A stretch of 64,000 nt of DNA from Streptomyces parvus (GTDB taxonomy: Bacteria > Actinomycetota > Actinomycetes > Streptomycetales > Streptomycetaceae): NCBI RefSeq assembly GCF_032121415.1, contig NZ_CP135079.1, positions 4,154,001 to 4,218,000 on the forward strand, in the 5' to 3' direction. Position 1 is the stretch's first letter; each line of letters starts with the position of its first letter. This document shows, piece by piece, positions 1 to 9,100 of this stretch. The notes beneath the pieces are model-generated. The model did not search any database. It saw only the letters and a list, made by a program, of their open reading frames with translations, and was not told where the DNA came from. Made by a program: the position numbers and the translations under genes.

Positions 1-122
1 ACCGGACGCCCGGCGGCCTTGAGGGCCTTGGCCTTGGCGTCGACGGCGAGGGTCGCGGACTCGGAGATCGCACCGATGCGGGCGGAAACCCGGCGCTCGG
101 ACGGTGAAGTTGCAGCGCTCAT
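1..122 (-). CDS. aspC: aspartate aminotransferase, N-terminal fragment
   Basis: Only the first 40 codons lie inside the window, read leftwards from the ATG at 122. The start MSAATSPSERRVSARIGAIS matches my memory of the PLP-dependent aspartate aminotransferase that Streptomyces carries divergently from tRNA-Trp and secE. The family moves the amino group of aspartate to 2-oxoglutarate. The PLP lysine and the substrate arginine lie beyond the window edge, so the call rests on the N-terminus plus synteny. Confidence 0.75.
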   Translation of the reverse strand, partial: MSAATSPSERRVSARIGAISESATLAVDAKAKALKAAGRP

Positions 123-222
123 GGCCCCATGCTCGCAGACGGCGAAAGCCGTCGGCGCAGGGGTTTCAGGGACCGGACAGGACCTGGACAGCATCCGGAC
201 ACGACCGGTCGGTAGTTGTCTG

Positions 223-252
223 TTCGACGCGGCGGCCCTGAGCACGTACACT
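223..252 (+). promoter_or_regulatory. candidate sigma-HrdB promoter for tRNA-Trp/secE
   Basis: A TTCGAC box (223-228) and a TACACT box (247-252) are 18 bases apart, which fits the vegetative sigma-70-type promoter. It lies about 80 bases upstream of the tRNA gene. The rest of the 123-334 gap shows no coding signal and probably also holds the divergent aspC promoter. Confidence 0.45.
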
Positions 253-334
253 CACCTGTCGTTGGCCTTCACCAGCCGCACCGTTCCTGCACCCGGTCAC
301 CGGGGAAGATGCGGTAGGTTGGTGGAAACCACCA

Positions 335-407
335 AGGGTCGTAGCTCAATTGGTAGAGCACTGGTCTCCAAAACCAGCGGTTGGGGGTTCAAGTCCCTCC
401 GGCCCTG
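335..407 (+). tRNA. tRNA-Trp (anticodon CCA)
   Basis: A full cloverleaf can be folded by eye. The 7-bp acceptor stem is AGGGTCG (335-341) with CGGCCCT (400-406), followed by discriminator G407. The D-arm contains AGCTCAATTGGTAGAGC. The anticodon stem CTGGT/ACCAG encloses a loop with CCA, and the T-arm contains GGTTCAAGTCC. CCA is not encoded. Its place just before secE is typical of Streptomyces, and it is probably co-transcribed or processed from the same region. Confidence 0.97.
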
Positions 408-513
408 CTACACACTCCTTCGCCAGGATGTGTGCGCATGTACGTACTTCATTGCACAGCCGTGCGGCTCCACCGGGCGCGGCACGGCCACGACCCGGAA
501 TCAGGTGAGTAGC

Positions 514-801
514 GTGACGGACGCCGTGGGCTCCATCGACATGCCTGATGCCGATGATGAAGCTCCCGAGTCGAAGAAGAAGACTCGGAAGGGCGGCAAG
601 CGCGGCAAGAAGGGCCCTCTGGGTCGGCTCGCGCTGTTCTACCGCCAGATCGTCGCTGAACTCCGTAAGGTTGTCTGGCCGACGCGTAGCCAGCTCACGA
701 CGTACACCTCCGTGGTGATCGTGTTCGTCGTCGTCATGATCGGTCTTGTTACCGTTCTCGACATGGGCTTCGCCCGGGTCGTCAAGTACGTCTTCGGCTG
801 A
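514..801 (+). CDS. secE: preprotein translocase subunit SecE
   Basis: This is the small essential subunit of the SecYEG translocon that clamps SecY in the cytoplasmic membrane. The 95-residue protein starts with MTDAVGSIDMPDADDEAPES, then has a Lys/Arg-rich cytosolic stretch (KKKTRKGGKRGKKG). The SecE signature FYRQIVAELRKVVWPTRSQL follows at about residues 42-61, then one hydrophobic membrane span (about 63-85). The GTG at 514 was chosen because AGGTGAG lies just upstream and the product then has the usual actinobacterial length. A GTG at 505 is in frame but has a poorer site. secE is followed at 74 bases by nusG, its usual partner. Confidence 0.95.
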   Translation: MTDAVGSIDMPDADDEAPESKKKTRKGGKRGKKGPLGRLALFYRQIVAELRKVVWPTRSQLTTYTSVVIVFVVVMIGLVTVLDMGFARVVKYVFG

Positions 802-874
802 TCACGCGGAAGGCGTCGGACCCGGCGTCCCTTTCGCACGTTCCACCCTTTGTATCCAGGAAGAAGCAGCCATC

Positions 875-1723
875 GTGTCTGACCCGAACCTGAACGACGC
901 CGTCGAGCCCGAGGCTGGCGCCTTCGAGTCCGCCGAGGACGAGCTCGACATCGTTGAGGCTGCTGACTCCGTGGACCCGGACCAGGCCGAAGCCGCCGAG
1001 GGCGAGGACGACGCGGCAGCCGATGAGGTCGCCGAGGCCGCCGAGACCGTCGAGGAAGAGGCCGCCGAGGCCGCCGACGAGGAGGAGGCCGAGCCGGCCG
1101 CCCCCGTCGACCCCGTCGCCGCCCTGCGTGACGAGCTCCGCACCCTCCCCGGCGAGTGGTACGTCATCCACACGTACGCCGGTTACGAGAAGCGCGTGAA
1201 GGCCAACCTGGAGCAGCGCGCCGTCTCGCTGAACGTGGAGGAGTTCATCTATCAGGCCGAGGTGCCTGAAGAGGAAATCGTCCAGATCAAGAACGGCGAG
1301 CGCAAGAACGTCCGGCAGAACAAGCTCCCCGGCTACGTGCTGGTGCGCATGGACCTGACGAACGAGTCCTGGGGCGTCGTGCGGAACACGCCGGGCGTCA
1401 CCGGCTTCGTGGGCAACGCCTACGACCCGTACCCGCTGACCCTGGACGAGATCGTCAAGATGCTGGCCCCGGAGGCCGAGGAGAAGGCCGCCCGTGAGGC
1501 CGCCGAGGCCGAGGGCAAGCCGGCTCCGGCCCGCAAGGTCGAGGTCCAGGTGCTGGACTTCGAGGTCGGCGACTCGGTCACCGTCACCGACGGCCCGTTC
1601 GCCACGCTGCAGGCCACGATCAACGAGATCAACGCCGACTCGAAGAAGGTCAAGGGCCTCGTCGAGATCTTCGGCCGCGAGACCCCGGTCGAGCTCAGCT
1701 TCGACCAGATCCAGAAGAACTAG
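875..1723 (+). CDS. nusG: transcription termination/antitermination factor NusG
   Basis: NusG binds RNA polymerase and couples it to the ribosome (through S10) or to Rho. From the GTG at 875 the protein has 282 residues. About the first 85 are an acidic Ala/Glu-rich extension seen in actinobacterial NusG and absent from the E. coli protein. The NGN domain follows (EWYVIHTYAGYEKRVKANLE; LPGYVLVRMDL; TPGVTGFVG). The C-terminal KOW domain carries VGDSVTVTDGPFATL. A strong intrinsic terminator follows directly, so secE-nusG is a closed unit separate from rplKA. Confidence 0.96.
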   Translation: MSDPNLNDAVEPEAGAFESAEDELDIVEAADSVDPDQAEAAEGEDDAAADEVAEAAETVEEEAAEAADEEEAEPAAPVDPVAALRDELRTLPGEWYVIHTYAGYEKRVKANLEQRAVSLNVEEFIYQAEVPEEEIVQIKNGERKNVRQNKLPGYVLVRMDLTNESWGVVRNTPGVTGFVGNAYDPYPLTLDEIVKMLAPEAEEKAAREAAEAEGKPAPARKVEVQVLDFEVGDSVTVTDGPFATLQATINEINADSKKVKGLVEIFGRETPVELSFDQIQKN

Positions 1724-1754
1724 GCGCTTCCCGCCGCTTTCTGGACACATGCCT

Positions 1755-1804
1755 ACCCAGCAGGTCAGAGGGGCTTCACAGCCGCTCTGACCTGCTGGGT
1801 TTTT
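1755..1804 (+). terminator. Rho-independent terminator after nusG
   Basis: A 16-base arm beginning ACCCAGCAGGTCAGAG is repeated as its exact complement after a short loop and is followed by a run of six T. This is the cleanest intrinsic terminator in the window. A possible rplK promoter (TTGGTC, 16 bases, TATCGT at 1803-1830) overlaps its end but is weak. Confidence 0.9.
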
Positions 1805-1900
1805 GGTCGCACAGCTATACCCGTTATCGTTGTGCGGTATGCCTCCATCCGGATGACCGGAATGGCGGCGAAACACTCTCACTAGGACCCGGAGAGAGCA

Positions 1901-2335
1901 ATGCCTCCCAAGAAGAAGAAGGTCACGGGGCTTATCAAGCTCCAGATCAACGCCGGTGCGGCGAACCCGGCCCCGCCGGTCGGCCCCGCGCTCGGTCAGC
2001 ACGGCGTCAACATCATGGAGTTCTGCAAGGCCTACAACGCCGCGACCGAGTCGCAGCGTGGCATGGTCGTGCCGGTGGAGATCACGGTCTACGAGGACCG
2101 CTCGTTCACCTTCATCACCAAGACTCCGCCGGCCGCCAAGCTGATCCTCAAGGCCGCGGGTGTGAGCAAGGGCTCCAGCGAGCCGCACAAGACCAAGGTC
2201 GGCAAGCTCACCGCCGCCCAGGTCCGCGAGATCGCCACGACGAAGCTTCCCGACCTGAACGCCGACGACCTCGACTCCGCGTCGAAGATCGTCGCCGGCA
2301 CCGCCCGTTCCATGGGCATCACGGTCGAAGGCTGA
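1901..2335 (+). CDS. rplK: 50S ribosomal protein L11
   Basis: L11 binds 23S rRNA helices 43-44 in the GTPase-associated centre and forms, with that rRNA, the binding cleft of thiostrepton-class thiopeptides. The 144-residue protein has the normal two domains. The proline-rich N-terminal helix region is NPAPPVGPALGQHGVN. The prolines whose mutation gives thiopeptide resistance in other bacteria are all present, so this L11 looks drug-sensitive. That fits self-protection by the TsnR-type methyltransferase at 37.5 kb instead. The gene is separated from nusG by a terminator and from rplA by 80 bases. Confidence 0.98.
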   Translation: MPPKKKKVTGLIKLQINAGAANPAPPVGPALGQHGVNIMEFCKAYNAATESQRGMVVPVEITVYEDRSFTFITKTPPAAKLILKAAGVSKGSSEPHKTKVGKLTAAQVREIATTKLPDLNADDLDSASKIVAGTARSMGITVEG

Positions 2336-2415
2336 TTCAGCCCCGTAGCCCTCAGTGGTAGGACCAAGCGCTGGTCCGCACCACGACTCCACACTCTGAA
2401 TCCACAGGAGTAGAA

Positions 2416-3138
2416 GTGAAGCGCAGCAAGAACCTCCGCGCTGCGGACGCCAAGATCGACCGGGAGCGCGTGTACGCCCCGCTCGAGGCCGTCCGTCTCG
2501 CCAAGGACACCGCCACCACGAAGTTCGACGGCACCGTCGAGGTCGCCTTCCGCCTGGGTGTCGACCCGCGCAAGGCCGACCAGATGGTCCGCGGCACCGT
2601 GAACCTCCCGCACGGCACCGGCAAGACCGCCCGGGTCCTGGTCTTCGCGACCGGTGACCGTGCTGCGGCCGCGGAAGCCGCCGGAGCCGACATCGTCGGC
2701 GCCGACGAGCTGATCGACGAGGTGGCGAAGGGCCGTCTGGACTTCGACGCCGTCGTCGCCACCCCGGACCTCATGGGCAAGGTCGGCCGCCTGGGCCGCG
2801 TGCTCGGTCCGCGTGGTCTGATGCCGAACCCGAAGACCGGCACCGTCACCCCCGATGTCGTCAAGGCTGTCAACGACATCAAGGGCGGAAAGATCGAGTT
2901 CCGCGTCGACAAGCACTCCAACCTGCACTTCATCATCGGCAAGGTCTCGTTCGACGAGACCAAGCTGGTGGAGAACTACGCAGCGGCGCTGGAGGAAGTC
3001 CTCCGTCTGAAGCCGTCCGCCGCCAAGGGCCGCTACATCAAGAAGGCCGCCCTGACGACCACGATGGGCCCCGGCATCCCGCTGGACTCCAACCGCACCC
3101 GCAACCTCCTCGTCGAGGAGGACCCGGCCGCCGTCTGA
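2416..3138 (+). CDS. rplA: 50S ribosomal protein L1
   Basis: L1 forms the mobile L1 stalk that releases deacylated tRNA, and in many bacteria it represses its own L11-L1 mRNA. The 240-residue protein starts at a GTG preceded by ACAGGAG. It contains the L1 signature region GRLGRVLGPRGLMPNPKTGT at about residues 125-144. The gap to rplK (80 bases) is short enough for one transcript, and a strong hairpin follows the gene. Confidence 0.98.
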   Translation: MKRSKNLRAADAKIDRERVYAPLEAVRLAKDTATTKFDGTVEVAFRLGVDPRKADQMVRGTVNLPHGTGKTARVLVFATGDRAAAAEAAGADIVGADELIDEVAKGRLDFDAVVATPDLMGKVGRLGRVLGPRGLMPNPKTGTVTPDVVKAVNDIKGGKIEFRVDKHSNLHFIIGKVSFDETKLVENYAAALEEVLRLKPSAAKGRYIKKAALTTTMGPGIPLDSNRTRNLLVEEDPAAV

Positions 3139-3186
3139 GCCCTCGTGCTCACCCGGTAGCCGCGTCGTACGCGTGCACTGTGTGAA

Positions 3187-3219
3187 CGGGCCCCGCAACC
3201 TTTAGAGGTGCGGGGCCCG
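3187..3219 (+). terminator. hairpin terminator after rplKA
   Basis: CGGGCCCCGCA (3187-3197) pairs perfectly with TGCGGGGCCCG (3209-3219) around an 11-base loop. The T-tract is weak (TCCTCGTTTCC), which is common for Streptomyces terminators. Confidence 0.7.
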
Positions 3220-3311
3220 TCCTCGTTTCCGTAAGCCCCCACGCCTGTCGGTGCCCTGTGCCACTGTGGGCTGCTGGGGACGACGGACGACACGAGGGGT
3301 GGACCGACACC

Positions 3312-4217
3312 ATGAGGACGAGCACGGCACGACGCATGGGTACGGCTCTCGCCGCCGCGGCGGCACTGACGTCGATGGCGGCCTGCAGTGGCTCCGACAG
3401 CGCCGGCGGCTCCGGGGAGGGCAAGGCGGACGCCGTCGCCAAGGCGAGGCCCGTGGCCGCGCTGAAGCAGGTGCAGCAGAAGACCGGCGGCTCCCGGTCC
3501 GCGAAGGTCGAGGGCTCCACCGAGATGGGCGGCACGATGTCCATGAAGCAGTCCGGGACCATCGGCTGGGCCGACGGACTCTCGGGCGCGCTCACCATCA
3601 CGTACACCGGCGGCACCATGGGCGAAGCCCTGAAGAAGGCCGGTGGCGACGGATCGGTCGAGGCGCGCTACTTCAAGGACGAGTACTACGCCAACATGGG
3701 CGCCGGTATGGCGGCCAACGCCGGCGGCAAGAACTGGATCCGGTACTCCTACAAGGACCTCGCGGAGCTGGGCGGGGCCGCCGGCGACGTCATGAAGGAC
3801 CAGATCCAGAACAGCACGCCCGAGCAGGGTGTGAAGGCGCTCCTGGCCTCCGGCGATGTGAAGAAGGTCGGCCAGGAGGACGTCCGCGGTGTCCCCGCGA
3901 CGCACTACTCCGGCACGATCGACGTGGCCGGGCTGACCGCCGAGAACAGCGACCTGGACGCGAGGCAGCTGACCGCGTTCAAGGAGCAGCTGGCGCTGGC
4001 CGGGGTGACCACCCAGACCGTCGACATCTGGGTCGACGAGAACGACCTGCTGGTGAAGAAGACCGAGCGCGGCGAGATGAAGACCGGCACGTTCAACTCG
4101 ACGCTCTTCTACAGCGACTACGGCACCGAGGTCCCCGCCAACAGGCCGGAGGCCTCGGACACCGTGGACTTCAAGGAGCTGCTGAAGCAGGGCGCTACCC
4201 CGAGCGGCGCCTCCTGA
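3312..4217 (+). CDS. secreted LppX/LprG-type lipoprotein
   Basis: Starting at the ATG at 3312 (301 residues), the protein opens with MRTSTARRMG, a hydrophobic Ala-rich segment and a lipobox MAAC, so Cys25 would be acylated and the mature protein tethered outside the membrane. The rest is a beta-rich domain (repeated GTIGWADGL-, VDIWVDENDLLVKKTE-like strands) resembling LppX/LprG or LolA-type lipid-binding lipoproteins. No catalytic motif is visible. A lipoprotein between rplA and rplJ is a regular Streptomyces feature. It appears to be a monocistronic unit between a terminator and the rplJ promoter. The exact ligand is unknown. Confidence 0.75.
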   Translation: MRTSTARRMGTALAAAAALTSMAACSGSDSAGGSGEGKADAVAKARPVAALKQVQQKTGGSRSAKVEGSTEMGGTMSMKQSGTIGWADGLSGALTITYTGGTMGEALKKAGGDGSVEARYFKDEYYANMGAGMAANAGGKNWIRYSYKDLAELGGAAGDVMKDQIQNSTPEQGVKALLASGDVKKVGQEDVRGVPATHYSGTIDVAGLTAENSDLDARQLTAFKEQLALAGVTTQTVDIWVDENDLLVKKTERGEMKTGTFNSTLFYSDYGTEVPANRPEASDTVDFKELLKQGATPSGAS

Positions 4218-4248
4218 CACCCTTTCCCCGGGACGAACAGGGACGGAT

Positions 4249-4278
4249 TTGCCCGTCGCCCGTCCGGTCGCGTACTCT
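4249..4278 (+). promoter_or_regulatory. promoter of rplJL(-rpoBC)
   Basis: TTGCCC (4249-4254) and TACTCT (4273-4278) are separated by 18 bases. This sits about 210 bases before rplJ and just ahead of the structured leader, as expected for the L10-L12 operon. Confidence 0.55.
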
Positions 4279-4283
4279 CACCA

Positions 4284-4441
4284 GGAAGCCAAAGACCGCT
4301 GGTCGTCGCTGTGCCTCGAAAGGGGGACGGCGACCGAAGGTTCCGCTAGATCGGACGACCCGCGCAGGTGACTGTGGAACGCTCCCGGACTCTGTTCGGT
4401 CGAGCTGCGCCCTGGCACTTGTGCTGGGGCGTTTCGTCTTT
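4284..4441 (+). ncRNA. putative L10 leader with attenuator hairpin
   Basis: The untranslated leader of rplJ is long and structured. It contains a CCAAAGACCGCTGG stretch resembling the conserved L10-binding kink-turn region of the L10 leader family, and an extended complementary segment. Near its end, CGCCCTGGCA (from 4408) pairs with TGCTGGGGCG (to 4431) as a 10-bp stem with two G-T pairs, followed by TTTCGTCTTT, i.e. a terminator-like attenuator. In other bacteria L10(L12)4 binds such leaders and shuts down its own operon. I assigned the family by eye; a covariance search has not been run. Confidence 0.5.
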
Positions 4442-4490
4442 CCCGGCCCCTTGCGAGCGGTCCTCATCACCCGGAAGGAGGCCGACGCTC

Positions 4491-5048
4491 ATGCCCAGGC
4501 CCGACAAAGCTGGCGCGGTAGCCGAGCTCACGGACCAGTTCCGTAACTCGAACGCCGCCATGCTGACCGAGTACCGGGGTCTCACCGTGGCTCAGCTCAA
4601 GCAGCTGCGCCGTTCGCTCGGTGAGAACGCCCAGTACGCCGTGGTGAAGAACACGCTGACCAAGATTGCGGCCAACGAGGCCGGGATCGACGCGCTGGAC
4701 GACCTGTTCTCGGGTCCGACGGCGGTTGCCTTCATCACCGGTGACCCGGTGGAGTCGGCGAAGGGTCTTCGTGACTTCGCCAAGGACAACCCGAACCTCA
4801 TCATCAAGGGCGGTGTCCTTGACGGTAAGGCGCTGTCCGCCGATGAGATCAAGAAGCTTGCGGACCTCGAGTCCCGCGAGGTTCTGCTCTCCAAGCTGGC
4901 CGGTGCTTTCAAGGGCAAGCAGACGCAGGCGGCGCAGGTCTTCCAGGCCCTGCCCTCCAAGTTCGTCCGCACCGCGGAAGCTCTTCGCGCCAAGAAGGAA
5001 GAGCAGGGCGGTGCCGGTACTCCGGCTCCCGCCGAGGCCGCCGAGTAA
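4491..5048 (+). CDS. rplJ: 50S ribosomal protein L10
   Basis: L10 anchors the L7/L12 dimers to the ribosomal stalk base next to L11. The ATG at 4491 is preceded by AAGGAGG at good spacing and gives 185 residues. The N-terminal rRNA-binding domain (AELTDQFRNSNAAMLTEYRG, LRRSLGENAQYAVVKNTL) is followed by the C-terminal helix that holds L12 and a short Ala/Glu tail. It is co-transcribed with rplL 84 bases downstream and is the probable autoregulator of the leader upstream. Confidence 0.97.
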   Translation: MPRPDKAGAVAELTDQFRNSNAAMLTEYRGLTVAQLKQLRRSLGENAQYAVVKNTLTKIAANEAGIDALDDLFSGPTAVAFITGDPVESAKGLRDFAKDNPNLIIKGGVLDGKALSADEIKKLADLESREVLLSKLAGAFKGKQTQAAQVFQALPSKFVRTAEALRAKKEEQGGAGTPAPAEAAE

Positions 5049-5132
5049 TCACGCTCAGCGGTCCAGCGGGCTCCACGTACGCCCGCCGACATATTCATCC
5101 GGCACCTGCCGAATAGTGGAAGGACGCCTGTC

Positions 5133-5516
5133 ATGGCGAAGCTGTCCCAGGACGACCTGCTCGCGCAGTTCGAAGAGATGACCCTCATCGAGCTCTCCGA
5201 GTTCGTGAAGGCCTTCGAGGAGAAGTTCGACGTCACCGCCGCCGCGGCCGTCGCCGTCGCCGGCCCCGCCGCGGGCGGCGCCCCGGCCGAGGCCGCTGTC
5301 GAGCAGGACGAGTTCGACGTCATCCTCACCGGCGCCGGCGAGAAGAAGATCCAGGTCATCAAGGTCGTGCGTGAGCTGACCTCGCTGGGTCTGAAGGAGG
5401 CCAAGGACCTCGTCGACGGCACCCCGAAGCCGGTCCTCGAGAAGGTCGCCAAGGAGGCCGCCGACAAGGCTGCCGAGTCCCTCAAGGCCGCCGGCGCTTC
5501 CGTCGAGGTCAAGTAA
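5133..5516 (+). CDS. rplL: 50S ribosomal protein L7/L12
   Basis: This is the multicopy stalk protein that recruits EF-G, EF-Tu and other GTPases. The 127-residue acidic protein has an N-terminal dimerisation helix (LLAQFEEMTLIELSEFVKAF), an Ala-rich hinge (TAAAAVAVAGPAAGGAPAEA) and the compact C-terminal domain (EKKIQVIKVVRELTSLGLKE, AKDLVDGTPKPVLEKV). It is the last ribosomal gene before a hairpin and the rpoB promoter region. Confidence 0.98.
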   Translation: MAKLSQDDLLAQFEEMTLIELSEFVKAFEEKFDVTAAAAVAVAGPAAGGAPAEAAVEQDEFDVILTGAGEKKIQVIKVVRELTSLGLKEAKDLVDGTPKPVLEKVAKEAADKAAESLKAAGASVEVK

Positions 5517-5566
5517 CACCTCGGGAGTCCTCGGGACTCCCTGGGCACGTCAGGTGCCCGCGCCAA

Positions 5567-5594
5567 GGGCGATCACCCATCCGGGTGGTCGCCC
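5567..5594 (+). terminator. partial terminator/attenuator between rplL and rpoB
   Basis: GGGCGATCACCC and GGGTGGTCGCCC form a 12-bp stem (one G-T pair) with a four-base loop. There is no long T-run. As in other bacteria it probably lets some rplJL transcripts continue into rpoBC. The 617-base rplL-rpoB gap also holds the palindrome at 5724-5743 and the promoter at 5923-5951; I see no gene in it. Confidence 0.6.
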
Positions 5595-5723
5595 TTCGGC
5601 GTGCCCGGGGCGGGTGCCTTGCTCTTCCGCCGACGACGAGTAGGGTGATCTTCGCCGTGCGCCTCCCGCAGGCCCCTCCAGGGCGTCCCGCGGGTTCCCG
5701 GGGGCGGCCGGTGAAGGCTCCTG

Positions 5724-5743
5724 GCCGGTCCGATCGGACCGGC
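5724..5743. repeat. 20-bp perfect palindrome in rplL-rpoB gap
   Basis: GCCGGTCCGATCGGACCGGC is identical on both strands with no central spacer. It lies 180 bases before the rpoB promoter boxes. Its form suits a dimeric regulator's operator; no regulator can be named from sequence. Confidence 0.5.
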
Positions 5744-5922
5744 GGGCCTTGACGAACCGGACGCGGCGCGCAATTCTCAGGACGCGTCCTCACTTCGATC
5801 CGTATCCGAGGCATGGATCGAGAGTGAAGAGGGAAGTAAAGAAGCGCGCACCCCGCGCGAGGGCTAGACATAGGTGTTGAGAACAGCTGTTGAGAGCAAC
5901 GTGGGTCTCTGAGAACCCCGAC

Positions 5923-5951
5923 TGGACATCAGTGTGCCGCTTGGCTACACT
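5923..5951 (+). promoter_or_regulatory. rpoBC promoter
   Basis: TGGACA (5923-5928) and TACACT (5946-5951) are exactly 17 bases apart, a good match to the vegetative consensus. They lie 182 bases upstream of the rpoB start, so rpoBC can be transcribed independently of rplJL. Confidence 0.65.
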
Positions 5952-6133
5952 GACCCTTTGCGCTGCCTGTTAGCTGCCTCCTGCCCGTCACCAGGGGCAT
6001 GCCCACGCTGAAGCACCGATGACCGACCCCCTCCGACCTGGTCGCTTGCGACCGATTCGGAACGGCCTGTCTTTGTGTCCAGGGTGGGACCGGTACGCGC
6101 GTAGTGAGTCCGAGCCCTCGGAAGGACCCCCTC

Positions 6134-9100
6134 TTGGCCGCCTCGCGCAACGCCTCGACCGCGAATACGAACAACGGTGCCAGCACCGCCCCGCTGCGCA
6201 TCTCTTTTGCAAAGATCAAGGAGCCCCTCGAGGTTCCGAACCTCCTCGCGCTGCAGACCGAGAGCTTTGACTGGCTCCTCGGCAACGCCGCCTGGAAGGC
6301 TCGCGTCGAGGCTGCTCTGGACAGTGGACAAGACGTCCCCACCAAGTCCGGCCTCGAGGAGATCTTCGAGGAGATCTCTCCGATCGAGGACTTCTCCGGG
6401 TCGATGTCGCTTACGTTCCGCGACCACCGATTCGAGCCCCCGAAGAACTCGATCGACGAGTGCAAGGAGCGCGACTTCACGTTCGCCGCGCCGCTCTTCG
6501 TCACGGCCGAGTTCACCAACAACGAGACCGGCGAGATCAAGTCCCAGACGGTCTTCATGGGCGACTTCCCGCTCATGACCAACAAGGGCACCTTCGTCAT
6601 CAACGGCACCGAGCGTGTCGTCGTGTCGCAGCTGGTCCGCTCGCCGGGTGTCTACTTCGACTCCTCCATCGACAAGACGTCCGACAAGGACATCTTCTCC
6701 GCCAAGATCATCCCCTCCCGGGGTGCCTGGCTGGAGATGGAGATCGACAAGCGCGACATGGTCGGTGTCCGCATCGACCGCAAGCGCAAGCAGTCCGTCA
6801 CCGTCCTCCTGAAGGCTCTCGGCTGGACCACCGAGCAGATCCTCGAGGAGTTCGGCGAGTACGAGTCCATGCGCGCCACCCTGGAGAAGGACCACACCCA
6901 GGGCCAGGACGACGCACTGCTCGACATCTACCGCAAGCTGCGTCCGGGCGAGCCGCCGACCCGCGAGGCCGCTCAGACGCTGCTCGAGAACCTCTACTTC
7001 AACCCGAAGCGCTACGACCTCGCGAAGGTCGGCCGCTACAAGGTGAACAAGAAGCTCGGCGCCGATGAGCCGCTGGACGCCGGGGTGCTCACCACCGACG
7101 ACGTCATCGCGACCATCAAGTACCTGGTCAAGCTGCACGCCGGTGAGACCGAGACGATCGGCGAGTCCGGCCGGGAGATCGTCGTCGAGACCGACGACAT
7201 CGACCACTTCGGCAACCGTCGTCTGCGCAACGTCGGCGAGCTCATCCAGAACCAGGTCCGTACGGGCCTGGCGCGGATGGAACGCGTCGTGCGCGAGCGC
7301 ATGACCACCCAGGACGTCGAGGCGATCACGCCGCAGACCCTGATCAACATCCGGCCGGTCGTCGCCTCCATCAAGGAGTTCTTCGGCACCAGCCAGCTGT
7401 CGCAGTTCATGGACCAGAACAACCCGCTGTCGGGTCTCACCCACAAGCGCCGTCTGTCGGCTCTTGGCCCGGGTGGCCTCTCCCGTGAGCGGGCCGGCTT
7501 CGAGGTCCGAGACGTGCACCCGTCCCACTACGGACGCATGTGCCCGATCGAGACCCCCGAAGGCCCGAACATCGGTCTGATCGGTTCGCTCGCCTCGTAC
7601 GGCCGGGTCAACGCGTTCGGCTTCATCGAGACGCCGTACCGCAAGGTCGTCGACGGCCAGGTCACCGACGACGTCGACTACATCACCGCTGACGAAGAGG
7701 ACCGCTTCGTCATCGCCCAGGCGAACGCGACCCTCAACGACGAGCTGCGCTTCACCGAGCCGCGCGTCCTGGTCCGCCGTCGTGGCGGAGAGGTCGACTA
7801 CGTGCCCGGCACGGACGTCGACTACATGGACGTCTCGCCGCGCCAGATGGTGTCCGTCGCCACCGCGATGATCCCCTTCCTGGAGCACGACGACGCCAAC
7901 CGTGCCCTCATGGGCGCGAACATGATGCGTCAGGCGGTGCCGCTGATTAAGTCGGAGGCCCCGCTGGTCGGCACCGGCATGGAGTACCGCTGCGCCACCG
8001 ACGCCGGCGACGTCCTCAAGGCCGAGAAGGACGGTGTGGTCCAGGAGGTCTCCGCGGACTACATCACCGTCACGAATGACGACGGCACGTACACCACGTA
8101 CCGCATCGCCAAGTTCATGCGCTCCAACCAGGGCACCTCGGTCAACCAGAAGGTCGTCGTCTCCGAAGGCGACCGGATCGTGGCCGACCAGGTGCTCGCC
8201 GACGGACCGGCCACCGAGAACGGTGAGATGGCCCTCGGCAAGAACCTGCTCGTGGCGTTCATGCCGTGGGAGGGTCACAACTACGAGGACGCGATCATCC
8301 TGTCGCAGCGCCTCGTGCAGGACGACGTCCTCTCCTCGATCCACATCGAGGAGCACGAGGTCGACGCCCGTGACACCAAGCTCGGCCCGGAGGAGATCAC
8401 CCGGGACATCCCGAACGTCTCCGAAGAGGTCCTCGCCGACCTCGACGAGCGCGGCATCATCCGGATCGGTGCCGAGGTCGTCGCCGGCGACATCCTCGTC
8501 GGCAAGGTCACGCCCAAGGGTGAGACCGAGCTGACCCCCGAGGAGCGCCTGCTCCGCGCGATCTTCGGTGAGAAGGCGCGCGAGGTGCGCGACACCTCGC
8601 TGAAGGTGCCGCACGGTGAGATCGGCAAGGTCATCGGCGTCCGCGTCTTCGACCGCGAAGAGGGCGACGAGCTGCCGCCGGGCGTGAACCAGCTGGTCCG
8701 CGTCTACGTCGCGCAGAAGCGCAAGATCACCGATGGTGACAAGCTCGCCGGCCGTCACGGCAACAAGGGCGTCATCTCCAAGATCCTGCCGATCGAGGAC
8801 ATGCCGTTCCTGGAGGACGGCACCCCGGTCGACATCATCCTCAACCCGCTGGGTGTCCCGTCCCGAATGAACCCGGGACAGGTCCTGGAGATCCACCTCG
8901 GCTGGCTCGCCAGCCGCGGCTGGGACGTCTCCGGCCTCGGTGACGAGTGGGCCAAGCGCCTGCAGGCCATCGGCGCCGACCAGGTCGCCCCCGGCACCAA
9001 CGTCGCCACGCCCGTCTTCGACGGTGCGCGCGAGGACGAGATCTCCGGTCTCTTCGAGGCCACGATCCCCAACCGCGACGGCGACCGCCTGGTCCAGCCC

